Shown: one piece after another, positions 1-12,297 of the stretch
Layout: each line of letters begins with the position of its first letter
Numbering within the stretch: position 1 is the stretch's first letter
From: Paragonimus skrjabini miyazakii
Lineage: Eukaryota > Platyhelminthes > Trematoda > Plagiorchiida > Troglotrematidae
DNA length: 64,000 bases
Reading direction: 5' to 3'
Assembly (NCBI GenBank): GCA_014338405.1
Contig: JTDE01001547.1
Coordinates: forward strand, 70,644-134,643
Translations under genes and position numbers: made by a program
Notes under the pieces: generated by a model
What the model saw: the letters and a program-made list of their open reading frames with translations, nothing else
Databases searched by the model: none
Told to the model about the DNA's origin: nothing

Positions 1-603
1 ACCTAAGCTAACAGTTGACTTCCTGTCTCAAGTCTGTAACTGAATTATGACCAACTGTTGTAAACCCTCCTAAACGATACGCTGGTTCGATCCCGGTATA
101 GTGGTGCGCTCGATAAAATCGGATTCTCGTCCCGGTAGTAATTCACACGAAAATCTCGGTCTCGAATAGTACCACGACTGTCCCGTATTCGCTCCCAAGG
201 CAAGTCAAAAGACGCGTTCAAAATAACAAACTTTGTTCCGCCACAAAACGGGTGTGGCTAGGAGGACAAGGACAAGGTATTTATAGGGCACGTCATGACC
301 ACACATTCCCACCCCATCATAAGCAAGAGTTTGAACAGTTCCGCTAGTTAGGACTGAGTCAAGTGGTTTTTTTCTTTTTTCTCACGATGGAGGCGCCCTA
401 ACACGAACGTTGGTCTAGAAATTGGGGACAAACAGCAGAACGCCCATAGTAATCGTACTACACTGTGATACATGCTCAACCTACTTCCAGTGGGGGAAAC
501 GTCAAACGTAAATGAGGTGTCGCCTACTGTGGTGCAAGGTAATGGGTGTAGTAAGATATCGAGAACCAACAGGTACTACTGATTATTGGTAAGTAGTCGG
601 GGA
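1..603. other. Non-coding stretch, little recognisable
   Basis: No supported gene. A tRNA B-box-like string (ggttcgatccc, 84-94) suggests a fragment of a tRNA-derived SINE around 70-150, but I see no matching A box. Short open frames here have no recognisable content. Confidence 0.4.
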
Positions 604-724
604 TTTGATTAATTTCAAGTTGAACATCACTCACAACTGATCGTAGCTATCACATTCCCATAGACATCCCAGTAGGCCCCTTTCGAAAATAAGTGCTAGA
701 CTCGAATTTCCCTCTCATTAAAGC
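604..724 (-). repeat. SINE family 1, truncated copy
   Basis: Matches, on the minus strand, the 3' portion of the SINE best seen at 33556-33880 and 53766-54092: the gttgaacatcac start, the cattcccatagac block, the gcccctttcgaaaa block and the gctagactcga block follow in the same order. The tRNA-like part is missing, so this is a truncated and diverged copy. Confidence 0.7.
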
Positions 725-3114
725 GCACAGTAAACAAGAAATCAAAGAATTTTCTTGCGATTAAATAATTCTGGATAGAAAATATTTCAGTATATAATTC
801 AAAGTGTTTGGCGACTAACGACGTGAGATATTTGGTGAAGTAAAGGAATTGCAGTTCATAGTTAAGCTCTTTATCTATACCATTCGCAAAAACTGTATTG
901 CGGCTTCTGACCCTAAAGAAGAAACACTCCTCACTAGGAGAAACTTTTATTATTTGAGTACAATTTCTTGAGGAGATGGACTTTTCAGAATCATAAATAA
1001 GACACCATTTAGAGACCGAAATTAGTCCAGCTCCCCCCGAGGACAAAACAGACATAACCATTTTGAATTAAGCCAAGCTTTTGTACTCAGTTTGCACAGC
1101 ATATCACTAGGTTACGTAACAACTGTTCATGTAAGGGATGTTGTTTAAATGTTAGTGTTGCATTCACGATTGCAGTGGCTCGTTTGCACTGAGTACTGCA
1201 ACTCCTTCGATGGAGTGAAGCCCATTAAAATTCGCTAAAACTATATATTGTAATCATATTGTCTTAATGGCCGGTGTCAGTCACTATCAGATTTGATGGT
1301 TCACAAAGAACAAACGAATGACATGCGGTGCTAAATAATTATTGTAGGATTATGCTGAAAAACCGAAAAAGATGAACCAAGTTCGGTCCATTTCCTTTTG
1401 GGGCTCCAAGATGAGCGAACTGACTAAACAACGTTTCCTAACAAATATTGTTTTGTTTTAGTCCAGATTGTTAACTCAATCAAGGACTCAGACATTAAGG
1501 CAGTTGAAACGTCGAAACGTTGAAAATTTCTGGTTTCCAATTATCGTTAATTTGTTCTTTTCATATCATGTGATATGTGGTCGTCCACCGTCTTATAATA
1601 GTCCCTGATTGTTACAAATTGTAAGTAAGAAATCCCTATAGTAAACTCCTTCTCCCAGTCTATCCCAAAAAGAGTAGAAAGTTTTACATTTTAGTCACAA
1701 AACATTTTGGACCTTGTTTCCTAAATAACAGCTTACAAAGGTCTGCCAGTGAACATAATTTTTTGTAAGGTTCGATGGAAATTCGCAACTAGACTTTTTT
1801 AATTGTCAGTAGTCGAATTCTTCAACAAAGTCCCCAATATCTACCAATTTTGAGCTCTCCAAAGAAGTTTATACAAGAACATTTGAAAACAAACAAATTT
1901 CAACAATGAACCCCGTATTTTATGTAATATTCAATGTTTTTTGATCAATTCGTACAATACTTTGAATGTTGATTCTACAAGTTAGTATCTAACTCCAATA
2001 GCGGACAATGCCAACAGGGGGCCCAATAGAACACTTCACGGTAAAACGCTGTCACAGTAAGAAAGCGACAGGAATATTTACAGAGTTGTAGTCCTTTGCA
2101 CCAAGTATGAAAAGTCTTTCATTCACACAAGAGTAATTTTGAAAAACTGGAGCTTATGACGGATCGACAATGCTTGTTTGCTTCTGCTTCGTGATAGACA
2201 TCCAAATGTTGGAGATAGCAACAATTGATTAACAGTCTTTGGACAGTGGTAATGCGGGCAATGCGACTAAAATTCCACGATTGTACATAGTTCCAAGAAA
2301 TGAAGAAACACCTAGAGTTCAGTAAAACTAACATAAGTCGTTTAACTTGTTTACTACCATTGATTCATTATCCTCACTATCATGCTTTGTTGTCATTTTT
2401 GCCATATATACTAAATAAAAGTAGCTGACTACAACTAAAATAATTACTTTTGTGGTGGCCTCCGTTTTCAAAATTCGACAATTCTGTTACATACGCTTTG
2501 GTCAGTCATTTACATATACACATTCTAGATCATTAGTTTGTAACCTGATATGAGAGTTTGAATAGAGTATTCAAGATAGTAAATAGAACTTCTTTGTTGT
2601 AGGTTATGAAAACTTGAGCTTCAGGCATGCCTACCATTGCGATTCAAATCTCAGATCCGTAAAACAAAACTGAGAGAAAAGAACAAGTCTTATAAAACCC
2701 ATCATCGAGTTTTATTTCAAATTTTCAGTAAACATTACTTAAATCGATATGTTCTTAAGGCAAATGTTCATCGGAACAAGTAAATTTGTTATGAACAATT
2801 CCATACTTTGTTCTGCGACCAACACAACTACAGGAGTTTTGTCAGAAGTGTTAGGAAACAAACCGCACAACTTAAAACGAGACTGTTAACGAGCGACATC
2901 GAAAGCAGCTATTGCATTTCACCTAACTGGTTAAGCCTAGACCTGGACGCTGACTGGATTCTACGTCGCACATCTCGGTACGGATGTTTGTGTGTGATTC
3001 GGATGGTTGAGCGTTTTATCTTCTGCACAGCTGACAGGAAATATTCCTGATTAATAGGATACGGATTTTATTTTTTGGATTAACCATTCACGATTAATCG
3101 CAGCCTTTGCATTT
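725..3114. other. Non-coding, AT-rich
   Basis: No recognisable gene or repeat. The longest open frames (about 70-120 codons near 696-1061 on the minus strand and 2808-3050 on the plus strand) show no domain, no compositional bias and no splice-site context that I can recognise, so I treat them as chance. Confidence 0.4.
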
Positions 3115-3290
3115 GCATAGACATTCCAGTCAGACTCTTTTTGCGAAAAACAATTAGATTCGAGTTTCACTCTCGTTGGAGCTCATTATTAATGCATACG
3201 CTTCTCGCAGCCAGAACTAAAACTCTAGCTACGCTTCCAAGAGTGAACCAGGTTAACCCTTACACCACTAACCTCGCATAAGACAGGACT
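3115..3290 (-). repeat. SINE family 1, diverged copy
   Basis: Same block order as the other family 1 copies on the minus strand (gacattccagtc, then gattcgagtttcactctc, then gctcatt, a degraded B-box region, and a block ending caccactaacctc). More diverged than the copies at 33 kb and 53 kb, so probably an older insertion. Confidence 0.6.
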
Positions 3291-4839
3291 GAATCACCCT
3301 ATGTAAGCGCTCAGCTATACTCACTTTTGAGTAAAAAATAATCTGTCAGCGGTCCCATATAAATGTGGGAATCCGTTCAATTGCATATTATTTCAGGCTT
3401 GTTAAAAATGAGTTTATTGTAAATTTATTGAAAAGTCATCATAACATTCAAACAACCCCAGGATGTTTCGTTCACATGGCAGTTAAGCAGTGTTTTCCCG
3501 CAAACATCCCCCTAAAGTATTCGAAATTAGACCTGCGAATACCTGACGAATGATGTACGAAATATACATTTTCAGAAGTATGTGATTAAATCTCGTTCCT
3601 AGAACTTCACACAGCAAATTTTTAATGTTTACATTGCCAGTTATATGATCGCAAAGCTCAGTGAGGTGACTTCAAAACACTTCAGGTTGAATTGTCTGAA
3701 CCAAAGAATAAAATTATTAGATTATACATAAATCTAGCTATTGATTTGAAGGCAATTATTTTCGAAAGAAATTACGGATAGTAACAGTGGACAGACTTAA
3801 AATGGCAAGCGAATAGGGGAAGATGACATAATTTGTTAAGTTCGGCTCTTAAAGATAACTTTATACTATCCAATAAAGCAGAATTTGTTCATCAAACTGG
3901 TTTACTAATGAAGATCAGAAGGAGGCAATAATTACGAACAAATTCTAAAATTGTCAGAAGTTTTTGAGTTATAATGATGTAGTTTTATTTAATATGTTTC
4001 TGTGAGTTACCTAACCAAGTGCAAAGTTAATAACATGAATTTGGCAAGTAATAGTTTGAATATATAATAAATATAAATATATTACATATTATAACTATAT
4101 TATAAATTGAATATATTATGAAGACTGTGCTTTATTCAAACGTTGGCCGGATCAACTGCTAAGAACTCACCTAGGGAAACCGCAGTATTACTTATGGACC
4201 CGAGTCTATTTTGACGAGTTTTAGATAATATGGCTGACTCAATCAGTCACATTCTATCAGAATGAAATATCGCCAGTCCCAATAACCATCGCTTCCGGAA
4301 GAAGGCTTATTCGTCAAAAACGAACAAGGAAAATTGACAACACGCAAACCAGGTATATAATGAAAAGATTGTACTGTGCGTAACATCGAAAAGGATGGTA
4401 CGTAAAACAAGCTTTAACTAAAAAAGTGAACAAACTGAGGGCAATTGATGAAGTAAATAATCAAACGAATTACTGAAGGAGTTGCTGAGTGCCGACTTCA
4501 TTGAGAATATACAAATGCTGGTATCAAACGATTCTTGTTTTCCTGAAAGTACAAGCCAACAACAAATAACGTTGTTGGAAAGAGTGGGACGAGTAAGAAC
4601 AGGAGGAATGAAATTCGAACAGTAAATTGGTTTGCATTGTGTCGGTAGCCTAACAGTTTGAAAGATTATCCTGATCAAACATTTAAAACCCTCGAAAGCG
4701 TGTGCACAATCAATAAACGACCACCAACACTAACGAGTCGACACATACTAGCACCATACATATTTGTCTAGCCTGTCTCAGGGCATCAAAATTTACGTCC
4801 GTGTCTTTAATTACAAATATTAAACTCTACTGCTTCTTT
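3291..4839. other. Non-coding, with an AT-only patch
   Basis: No gene seen. About 4060-4125 is an almost pure A/T stretch of imperfect taat/atat repeats. The 86-codon minus-strand frame at 4418-4678 has no recognisable content. Confidence 0.4.
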
Positions 4840-4915
4840 TCAAAAGAGACCGGCTGGAAAGCTTATCGAAATGTGAAAGCTACGATTAAATACAAGGGAT
4901 GTTCAACTGGAAATT
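4840..4915 (+). repeat. SINE family 1, 3' fragment
   Basis: Matches the 3' end of plus-strand family 1 copies: a ctgcttcttttcaaaag block, a gactggaaag-like block and a final gatgttcaa block. The 5' tRNA-like part is absent. A second, separate family 1 copy in the same orientation begins 60 bases downstream. Confidence 0.6.
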
Positions 4916-4975
4916 AACTCATTAGTAATCTAAAATATCGCTTACCAGGTTTAATGAGATCAGGGAGTTCGACCT

Positions 4976-5235
4976 GTCTAATTACGGAATTATCGACTGA
5001 AGTTAACAGACAGTAATTGTATCTCCTATCGAGATGGTCGGGCAGTCTGATCATTACTCAAAAGCCACAATGTTTGAGCGTGTCTAGCGTGAGGTCAGTG
5101 GCACAGTGGTCAACATGGTTGCTTCTTGAAAGCACTGACGAAGTTCTGGTATCGGCCGTGACAATGGTATACACTACTGACTAGTTGTAATGAGAATTAA
5201 ACTTGAGTCTAGTACTTCTCATCAGAATAGGCTGG
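4976..5235 (+). repeat. SINE family 1 copy with 5' leader
   Basis: Contains the element's 5' leader (gttaacagacagtaattgt), the cctgatcattactca-like block, then the tRNA-like region beginning gtgaggtcagtggcacagtgg, a degraded B-box and the tail gagtctagtacttct. Diverged relative to the copies at 32.9 and 53.8 kb. Confidence 0.65.
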
Positions 5236-5984
5236 GTAGGATATCTATATGAGTACGAAGATTGCATAGGTCGAAGAAGCCTCTTAATGATTGCTTTGTT
5301 CCTTTACGTTTAACTGTGCACAATGGTGGAGATAAAAGTTCCAGTCAACCGAAATTACAATAAACTTGTAGTTTATAGGTAAAAAATCGGCAAACTGAAG
5401 CTTCGCTGGCATTGAAAATAGCCAACCAAGGTGATGGATGCCGGGAAGCAAGGTCACATATGCAAAAGTTTAGAATGCACTGAGACTGGTGGACATTTCT
5501 ATCTGGTATGCGTCCTTAGAATGCTAAACATTGATTAGATCGTGTTCCTATCCGACCATGTATTTCTTCCATAAACTATGGTTTCCGTTTATCAATCTGA
5601 TGAGTTGCATTCCATAACACGTTTAGGTCAGTGTAAGCAGCAAAGAGGTAAGCGGTCGATTCTGCCAAACAAGCCAAGAAACCGTGACCACTACCTAGGA
5701 GAAAGTTTAAAAGTGATAATCCAGAAAAGTCTGCTTCGGTTCACGAAATCAAGATCACTTCGTTTGCAAAGAATTATGTGAAAACTCAATTTGACTGTTG
5801 TACACCTGGCTGGCTGGTTTTGACCTGGGAGGGGGAGAGTAACACTTGAGAATAGTAACATATATCCTTCTTAAAACTCCATTGATCACGATGCCATAAT
5901 CTAGTAGATAATGTTTGAGTAACCGTTCTTAAATCCAATAATAAGTCATGGGTCCGATTCTGTGACATTTGTGGACCTCAAGCG
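5236..5984. other. Non-coding
   Basis: No recognisable gene. A short minus-strand frame at 5786-5968 overlaps the edge of a SINE and is not supported as protein coding. Confidence 0.35.
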
Positions 5985-6090
5985 TGGTTTCTTAGCTCAG
6001 CCGGTTGTGCACTTACCGTGTGCGGGAACAATGTTTCCATCACTGTTTCTAGTCCAGCCGAGGCTCAAATGTTCCACAGGTAAGTCTCTT
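5985..6090 (+). repeat. SINE family 2 (tRNA-like) fragment
   Basis: A clear A-box region (ttagctcagccggttgtgc, 5992-6010) is followed about 36 bases later by a degraded B box (tttctagtcc). This is the same layout as the minus-strand copies near 16.4 and 29.3 kb. It cannot be a working tRNA because acceptor and anticodon stems are not complementary. Confidence 0.5.
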
Positions 6091-9000
6091 CTAAACGAGT
6101 AGTACATTTCAGTGAAAAGATAAATGCTGTCACTGAATGCATGAATAGGGGGTCGGTGAACAGGACACTTCATACACTATATCTATCCACAGGGCTGATA
6201 GTATGATTTTGAGAGTTGTCATTGAAACATGTGGGTTGAAGGCATATGCACTAAAAGCTATGTGAATCAGCAACCATAAGGATGGATCTGAGTAGAGACT
6301 GCTAGTCACAACTAAACAAGTGGCTAGTAGTGAATAACTGTTATTTGCCTTGCAACGTGTAAAAAGTACTTATCTATCATCTCAGACAAGTGAAGCGAAT
6401 CATGTGAATTGATTGCCATCACTCAACAGAGATAGCGTGAGATCACGATGATGAATGACCGAATTAGGGGAACACAAACGGAAACCAATTTGTTTCTCTG
6501 TGAACTTGTGTGGCCTGTTGTATGTGATCGTAAAGATGCAGTAAAATTTTTCGGGGATATAAATTGTATACTATCAACCTATTGCCTTCTCTATTTAAGT
6601 TCTTGAGGTAAAACTTTCTTAAATATAAAAAGCTAAAAAATGAATGAAATTTTCGCGATAATCTTGAATGATTTGAAGCAGAATGTGAGTAATTGGTATT
6701 TAGAATTAGATCTGTTGAAAGTTGAACGCAGATTGAACCGAAATTGACCAGAAGTTGGATTTAACTTTCAATTCACTAATATGATGAATGACTTTACGCC
6801 TCAAGTAAAATGTTTTTCGTCAACAAATTGTTCATGCTGTGGTACTCGTATGAGACGAATTTACAACTCCATAAAGCTATCGCAACTAACCGGTAGTAGT
6901 TGGTAGAAGCAGATGTACACACTAAACACTGCGCACAAGCGATTGTGGTCAGAAACTTACAGCCTATTGATGAGCAGTAAGGGATTGTGGTTTCCTACAT
7001 GAATTGAACGTCACACACTAATTATCATAGTTGTTGCACCCCCGTAAACTTTCCAGTCAAACCCCTTCAGGAAAGTAGCACTATACTAGAGTTCCGTTTT
7101 GTTAGAGCTCGTCTTATGACTTTGTCCTGTAAACCTGATGTAAATCGTACATAATGTAGATGGTAGTTCAAATTTTGATCTCAGCAAAAATATTTCTTAC
7201 TAAACCACTCTAACCACAGTTAAATTCCAGCATGTAATGTTTACTGTTAAGTACCAGCTAGTCGATCTAAACGCTTAATGATACGGATAACGTTTACTAT
7301 TCAGAACTAAAATCTTGTCATCCACGATGCGTTAGTTGATTGGCAGTTTAAAATGATCAAACAATAAAAGCAATTTATTCCATAAAAGCTTACTTTTATA
7401 CACCCACGTGGCATGAACAACCCCCAACCATGATGTGGGTGTGTAGTTAGTGGCCTTAGAGATTAAACGTTTTAACTGTGTCCCTCATGCCGTAGTGAAG
7501 ACATCACAGCAACCAGAAAAGTTGTTGCTCAATCAGTTCAATATGAAACCATTCTGTATCTGTTCTTGGGTTTTATTCAAACATTTTTATATGTGCACTG
7601 CAAAAATCTCGACACCCCCATTTGCTGTACAAAAAATCGTTCTTGATTGTTTTAGTTTCCGATGAGCTGTTTGTGACCCAATAATGCAAGCAATAACTTA
7701 TTCTCGCCGAACACACTTGAAACTGCGCGGGGTGGCCGTCAAGTCAGTCAGTTTCTTATCAAAAGCACTCAACTTCCTACCCTTCCATTATCAAACGATA
7801 AAAACATTCCAATCATGCCACTGTTTTCACTGGCCAATTAAAACAAATAAAATTCAAATGTTCAAAAACGCCTCAAATTAGTTTTTAGAGTTCACAGATT
7901 CAATTACTCTTCTTGCCCCTCGAGTCTGTTTGTGTTTTGGTTTTATTGTCGAGTAGAACACAAAATTACAAGCAATAAAATTGGACCGCCAATCGCTCAT
8001 GTTTGTCTTATCATCACAAATATGCCTAACGTTGCGAATGAGTCTAATTTCATTAAACGAGTGATTTTAAAACGTTCAAACGTTCAATATGGGCACTCAT
8101 AGAATTTATGAATAGTCTGTCCAACTAAGTATCCTATCCACAAAGATATCTGGAAACTGACACATGAGCTCGAGTAGTTCACGATCTCACTATCATAGTG
8201 AGTTCGCTAAATTTATCCACTGGACGTAGTACCACGGTATAATTTTCTCAGTCATCGTTAAAATCCACCAAAGCATCTGTGACAGATTCAGTTTGTATCG
8301 TGTGGCTTACAAGTGGATTGTAATACTATCCAAGAGCAATATTCTATCAGTTCGTCTTGATTTGTCTAACTAACAGAATCAGTGTGAGATCTACCAGCTG
8401 AACTGCTGGTGAGAGTAGTTTTGAATTGAAGCACCTACATTTGACTATTCACCTATTCTTCCCTTTGATTTAAAAAGTTCGTCAATATAGTTTTTTGCAA
8501 ATTACAACGTGCTCAAAAATACTGGAACAGGCAAGTACTGTAGAATATGTGGCTGTATACACTGTTCTGTGTACTGACCACCAAAAGTGTTCCTGCTTGG
8601 AACCCGACGGGCTGCCGCCTTTATGCCTCTTTTTTTAACAGCCATATCGATAATACTGTTCTGCTCACAAAAGATGGCTCTCTAAAACCCAGCATTCAGT
8701 ATCGGATCAAATTTCTACTCTTCTTTGCACACCAATCGACTCAGAAGTGAAAACCACCGTGAATGTACAAAATACCTCAGATCGGTCATACGCATTCGTA
8801 ACTACAACTAGCAGACGAAGAAACTGTTTAAAAACCGTCTGTTGTTTGATAGAACAACTTAGATTTCAGTCTATTTTGTTATATAATATGAATAATCAAG
8901 AAGGGATTTTTGAAGTTACGCTGCTTTCAATATGTCGGTTGGCATGATCTGTTAGTGTTTGTTACAAGACTGAAAAGAGTGAGTGTTTAATCTCACCTTC

Positions 9001-9094
9001 GATGGCATACTGTTGGTTATGGATGAGAAAGTATTGTATTTTAAAGTTGTCTGAACATTGGTAGAATATTCTATGAGATTACACATAATGTAGT
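6091..9094. other. Non-coding
   Basis: No supported feature. Plus-strand open frames near 7450-7881 and 8547-8947 are 65-72 codons, carry no motif I recognise, and are what AT-rich DNA gives by chance. Confidence 0.4.
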
Positions 9095-9595
9095 TAAGGC
9101 TAGAATGGCGATTGTCAAATTGCTCTCGCTGTGACGCTAGTCTGGTCTCAGTCTTTCAGGGAAGGGTAGAGTCCTACTGTACTGCTGCGAAACTTGGTCC
9201 ATCTGCACACAGAATGTTCACGAGGTGTTTCACGTCTTGACCATTTTTCCTTTCGAAGCATTAATAATGTGTGGTGGAAACAACGTGTCATCAGAAACGA
9301 AGTTTGCTGTTTTGTCTTTGGAACAGATACACTTTGTCAAGCTTTGAGTATATTGATCTCGCCTCACAGACTTCCTTGGTTTACACGCTTTTCGAATCCA
9401 AACTCACCGGTTGCCACGATTGACCTTATTTGTGAGTAATACGTTAAGCTAGAAATGACAGCCTAATGGCCAGCATATGAATTTGGCTTGAGGTATGAAG
9501 ACAAACACAATTATACCTTTCTCAATGGGGCATTCCCGATCTTCTGGATGGGGTCCAAAGGACAATGAACATCTTCAGTTGAGAATACTGTCGTT
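9095..9595 (+). pseudogene. RTE-type LINE reverse transcriptase, C-terminal remnant
   Basis: Seen in the translated frames: an ARMAIVKLL-type connection segment, then VLLYCCETW (the conserved LYGCETW motif of RTE-like LINEs), then a stretch matching the post-RT region with WW, RNEV and RLPW-like positions, and near 9541-9560 the element's GWGPKD motif. The same series of motifs occurs in the better preserved element at 45250-48230. In-frame stops lie before VLLYCCETW, and the frame shifts within the VHEVFH segment. Only the part after the reverse transcriptase palm remains, as expected of a 5'-truncated LINE insertion. Family assignment is by motif reading and is fairly safe; the ends are approximate. 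Confidence 0.65.
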
Positions 9596-9760
9596 TATGG
9601 AAAGCCGATGAAAGTTTTTGTGCGAATCTGTGTATGCACACGTTGAATGTCTTGTTTGTCCTCTCCAAAAGTTTTTATCAGTTGCCATACGTAAGGTTCA
9701 ATACTTATCGCCCTCATTTGTTATGAAAAGTTTGTTGCGCCATGTAGCATTAATTGTACG

Positions 9761-9776
9761 ATATATATATATATAT
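9761..9776. repeat. (AT)n microsatellite
   Basis: Eight perfect AT units followed by gtatg; a simple sequence repeat of no further meaning visible here. Confidence 0.85.
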
Positions 9777-10209
9777 GTATGCGTGCCTAAAACATGCATA
9801 AACATAAGTAAATACACATACGTATATGCCTCTAAGTAAACATATTCTTACTGATGTACAACCAGTATCCTATTGGCGACTGCATTTGTACGCTTTTTAT
9901 AAACAGACTGCCATTTATACGCTGTTACTTTTGCCGGTTAAATGGATAACCAGCATCACATTCGGTTGAGTGACTGACAGCCGCTGATACAATCTCCTCC
10001 AAACCTGCTTGTAAGTTCGTCAGATTTTGAAGTGCTCGGTCTTGCGATTGTCAGTGTCATGTTTAACTTGGCCGGCAGACTTCTGGAGTTTTTAAGCTCC
10101 AGAACAAACGAATAAATTCTCCATCCGGTCAAGAAACCTTAGCTTTAAGTTGTTCTTCTATTACTGATATGTAAGTCTGCTGTAATAAATCAATCCAGTG
10201 GCATACGTA

Positions 10210-10720
10210 CACAATTATGGTTGGCGACATCTGGAACGGATTAGTCTGTCACAGTTAACGAAGCCAAAAGATGCTTGAGCTTAACAATCACGGCAAGTGG
10301 TTTGCGCTGCACCACTTTTAGTTCCACCTGCACACTACATATCCAATGTAAACCCGAGGGAATAAGATCGGGATACTTGTGCATGAGGCCTTTCTATCCA
10401 ACTGGCCAATGCTGGTTAGCCAACTGATAAAGGAAACCATTATCTGTCGGAAAATAAACAGAAAGAGAGACTGCAATGACAAGATCTAAAGTGAAAAGAA
10501 AGATGTAAAAGCTAATATAAGAAGCACTTCAGAATAGGAATTCATGTTAGTGCATTCTAGAGGGGATGAAGATGAAAAACATAATTCAGGTTGGACTACG
10601 AAAAGAATTGACAAACAAATCACCAAGAAAACTCAAGAAAATAATGGGTAGAAGACCGCAGACACCTAAGTTGCTGAAAAGAGGAACGGACTAGTTGCAA
10701 AGCGACCATGGTCTTCAATG
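10210..10720 (-). repeat. LINE 3' tail, shared with repeats A and B
   Basis: Read on the minus strand this segment directly follows the end of the LINE reading frame (stop at 10773) and is therefore probably its 3' untranslated tail. It matches, in order and throughout, 32237-32715 (minus strand) and 51925-52450 (plus strand) of the 1.5-kb inverted repeat, at roughly 75-80% by eye. Shared landmarks are the cttctacccatt block, the cttttcgtagtccaa block, the gtctctctttctgtttat block and the ctaatccgttcc-like end. Confidence 0.6.
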
Positions 10721-10772
10721 GTGCAACCATTAACAGAAATAGAATGGATATACTGATGTGGCCTACCGAAAC

Positions 10773-12150
10773 CTAACGTAATAGTTGTCTCTTCGCCGGC
10801 GGTGCACTAGGAGTACACTGATGACATACTAATCCAAGGCGGCCAGCGCATTCGCGGCCGCACACATCGCAACGCCATATAGTCATGTCGCCACGACCTA
10901 TGATACCGACAGTTCCCTTGCGTACCACGCGCTTTCGTTCTCGGTCGCGCAATAACTGCTCGGTGAACTCGCGGACGTCCGTTCGAATCGTATTTATCCA
11001 GGCAGTCGGGTTCACCGCAGTCTTCCCCACATCTACAATCAATTTTACAACGTGAAAGACTTACCTGCACACCATCCTGGTATCTCCGATTTTGAACACC
11101 AGGATTTCGCTTACCCGACTTCAGTTGTCCATGCAACAGCTGGTTTGGAATGCTGTCGTCGCCCATATGACGGATGTGACCTAGCTATCGATTCAACATC
11201 TGATTCAACATCAGCATGGCATCCATCCCGTTCATGTCCGCTCGCCGCAGTACCTCAGTGTTTGGAATCATGTTCGACCACCGAATACCCAAGATGCATC
11301 CTAGACATTGCAAGTGAAAGCGGCCCAGATAGCGCACGTTCCGCGGATACACTGTCAACGTTTCACTGTCGTACAGCAGTATAGACAGCACCATTGAGCG
11401 GTAAACAAAGAGTTTAGTGCTCGGCTTCAGGCTGTGGTTCTTCCAAACACGTTTTTCAAGATGTCCAAAAGTAGTACTAGCCTTTGCCACACGAGCTCTC
11501 AACTCGCGGTCCACGGACAGATCGGTGGACAGATTGCTGCCCAAGTAGCAGTAATCTGTGAAGCTGTCGACAACTTTTCCATTGATGCAAATTTGGGGTG
11601 AAGGTGCACAGACAGCACCTCCGCCCGGAGAAGGCTGAAAGAAAGAAAATGTTTTACCTGTGTTGTTATCCAGTCGAAGCTTGGATGCTGCGGTCGCGAA
11701 GGCCGTGGCCAGTTGCTATAGTTCATCCTCGCTATTTGCAAACAGCGCGCTGTCATCAGCGAACAGAAGCATGCGCATCGTTGAGGTATGTAACTGGGCT
11801 GGGGCACCAAAACGTCGGAAATTCAGCAGGCGTCCACCCGTCCGGTGATCTACCTCAACGTCATCCTCCCCAGTCAAATATAACCTAAGAAAGTTTGAGG
11901 TTAGTACGCAACCCTGCTTCACGACAGTGACAATGTCAGAATCATCAAAGGTAGATTAACACCAGTGTACCTTCGCGTCCATGCCCACGTGCAACAACCT
12001 AATCAAATTGGCGGACTTACCTGGACATCCAAATTTATCCAGCACCGTCCACAATGTTTCGCGGCTCACGGAATCGAACGCCTTAATGAAGTTCACGAAC
12101 AGGGCATGTAGAGACTAGTTTCGTTCTCGTGTATGAAGCAGACGTGTTGA
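10773..12150 (-). pseudogene. Non-LTR LINE reverse transcriptase, broken, cut by assembly gap
   Basis: Minus-strand frames read in order: VNFIKAFDSV (RT motif A, near 12090), FGCPGKSANLIRLLH, VKQGCVL (start of motif B), LLFADDSALFA (motif C, catalytic FADD intact), then YLGSNLSTD, RVWKNHSLK, LLYDSETLTVYPR, LGCILGIRWSNMIPNTEVL and a C-terminal part with paired cysteines (WRCDVCGREC, then a further CHQC) ending at 10773. This order matches animal LINEs with a C-terminal zinc-knuckle-like tail. The motif A aspartate is Asn here (NFIKAFD), there is a stop between motifs A and B, and the frame changes near 11180 and 11500. The 5' part (endonuclease, fingers) would lie beyond the N gap, but the sequence after the gap does not clearly continue it. 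Confidence 0.7.
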
Positions 12151-12197
12151 CTCCTATGTCATCGACCGCAGATTACGTACGACCGAATTACCCTGAG

Positions 12198-12297
12198 NNN
12201 NNNNNNNNNNNNNNNNNNNNNNNNNNNNNNNNNNNNNNNNNNNNNNNNNNNNNNNNNNNNNNNNNNNNNNNNNNNNNNNNNNNNNNNNNNNNNNNNN
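12198..12297. other. Assembly gap, 100 N
   Basis: Exactly 100 unresolved bases, the usual placeholder for a gap of unknown size. It lies at the upstream end of the LINE remnant, so the gap was probably caused by the repeat. The two sides need not be adjacent in the genome. Confidence 0.98.

Noticed and set aside
11052..11384. A 110-codon plus-strand frame, and other plus-strand frames to 11888
   Set aside because: They are antisense to the LINE reverse transcriptase, whose motifs are on the minus strand.
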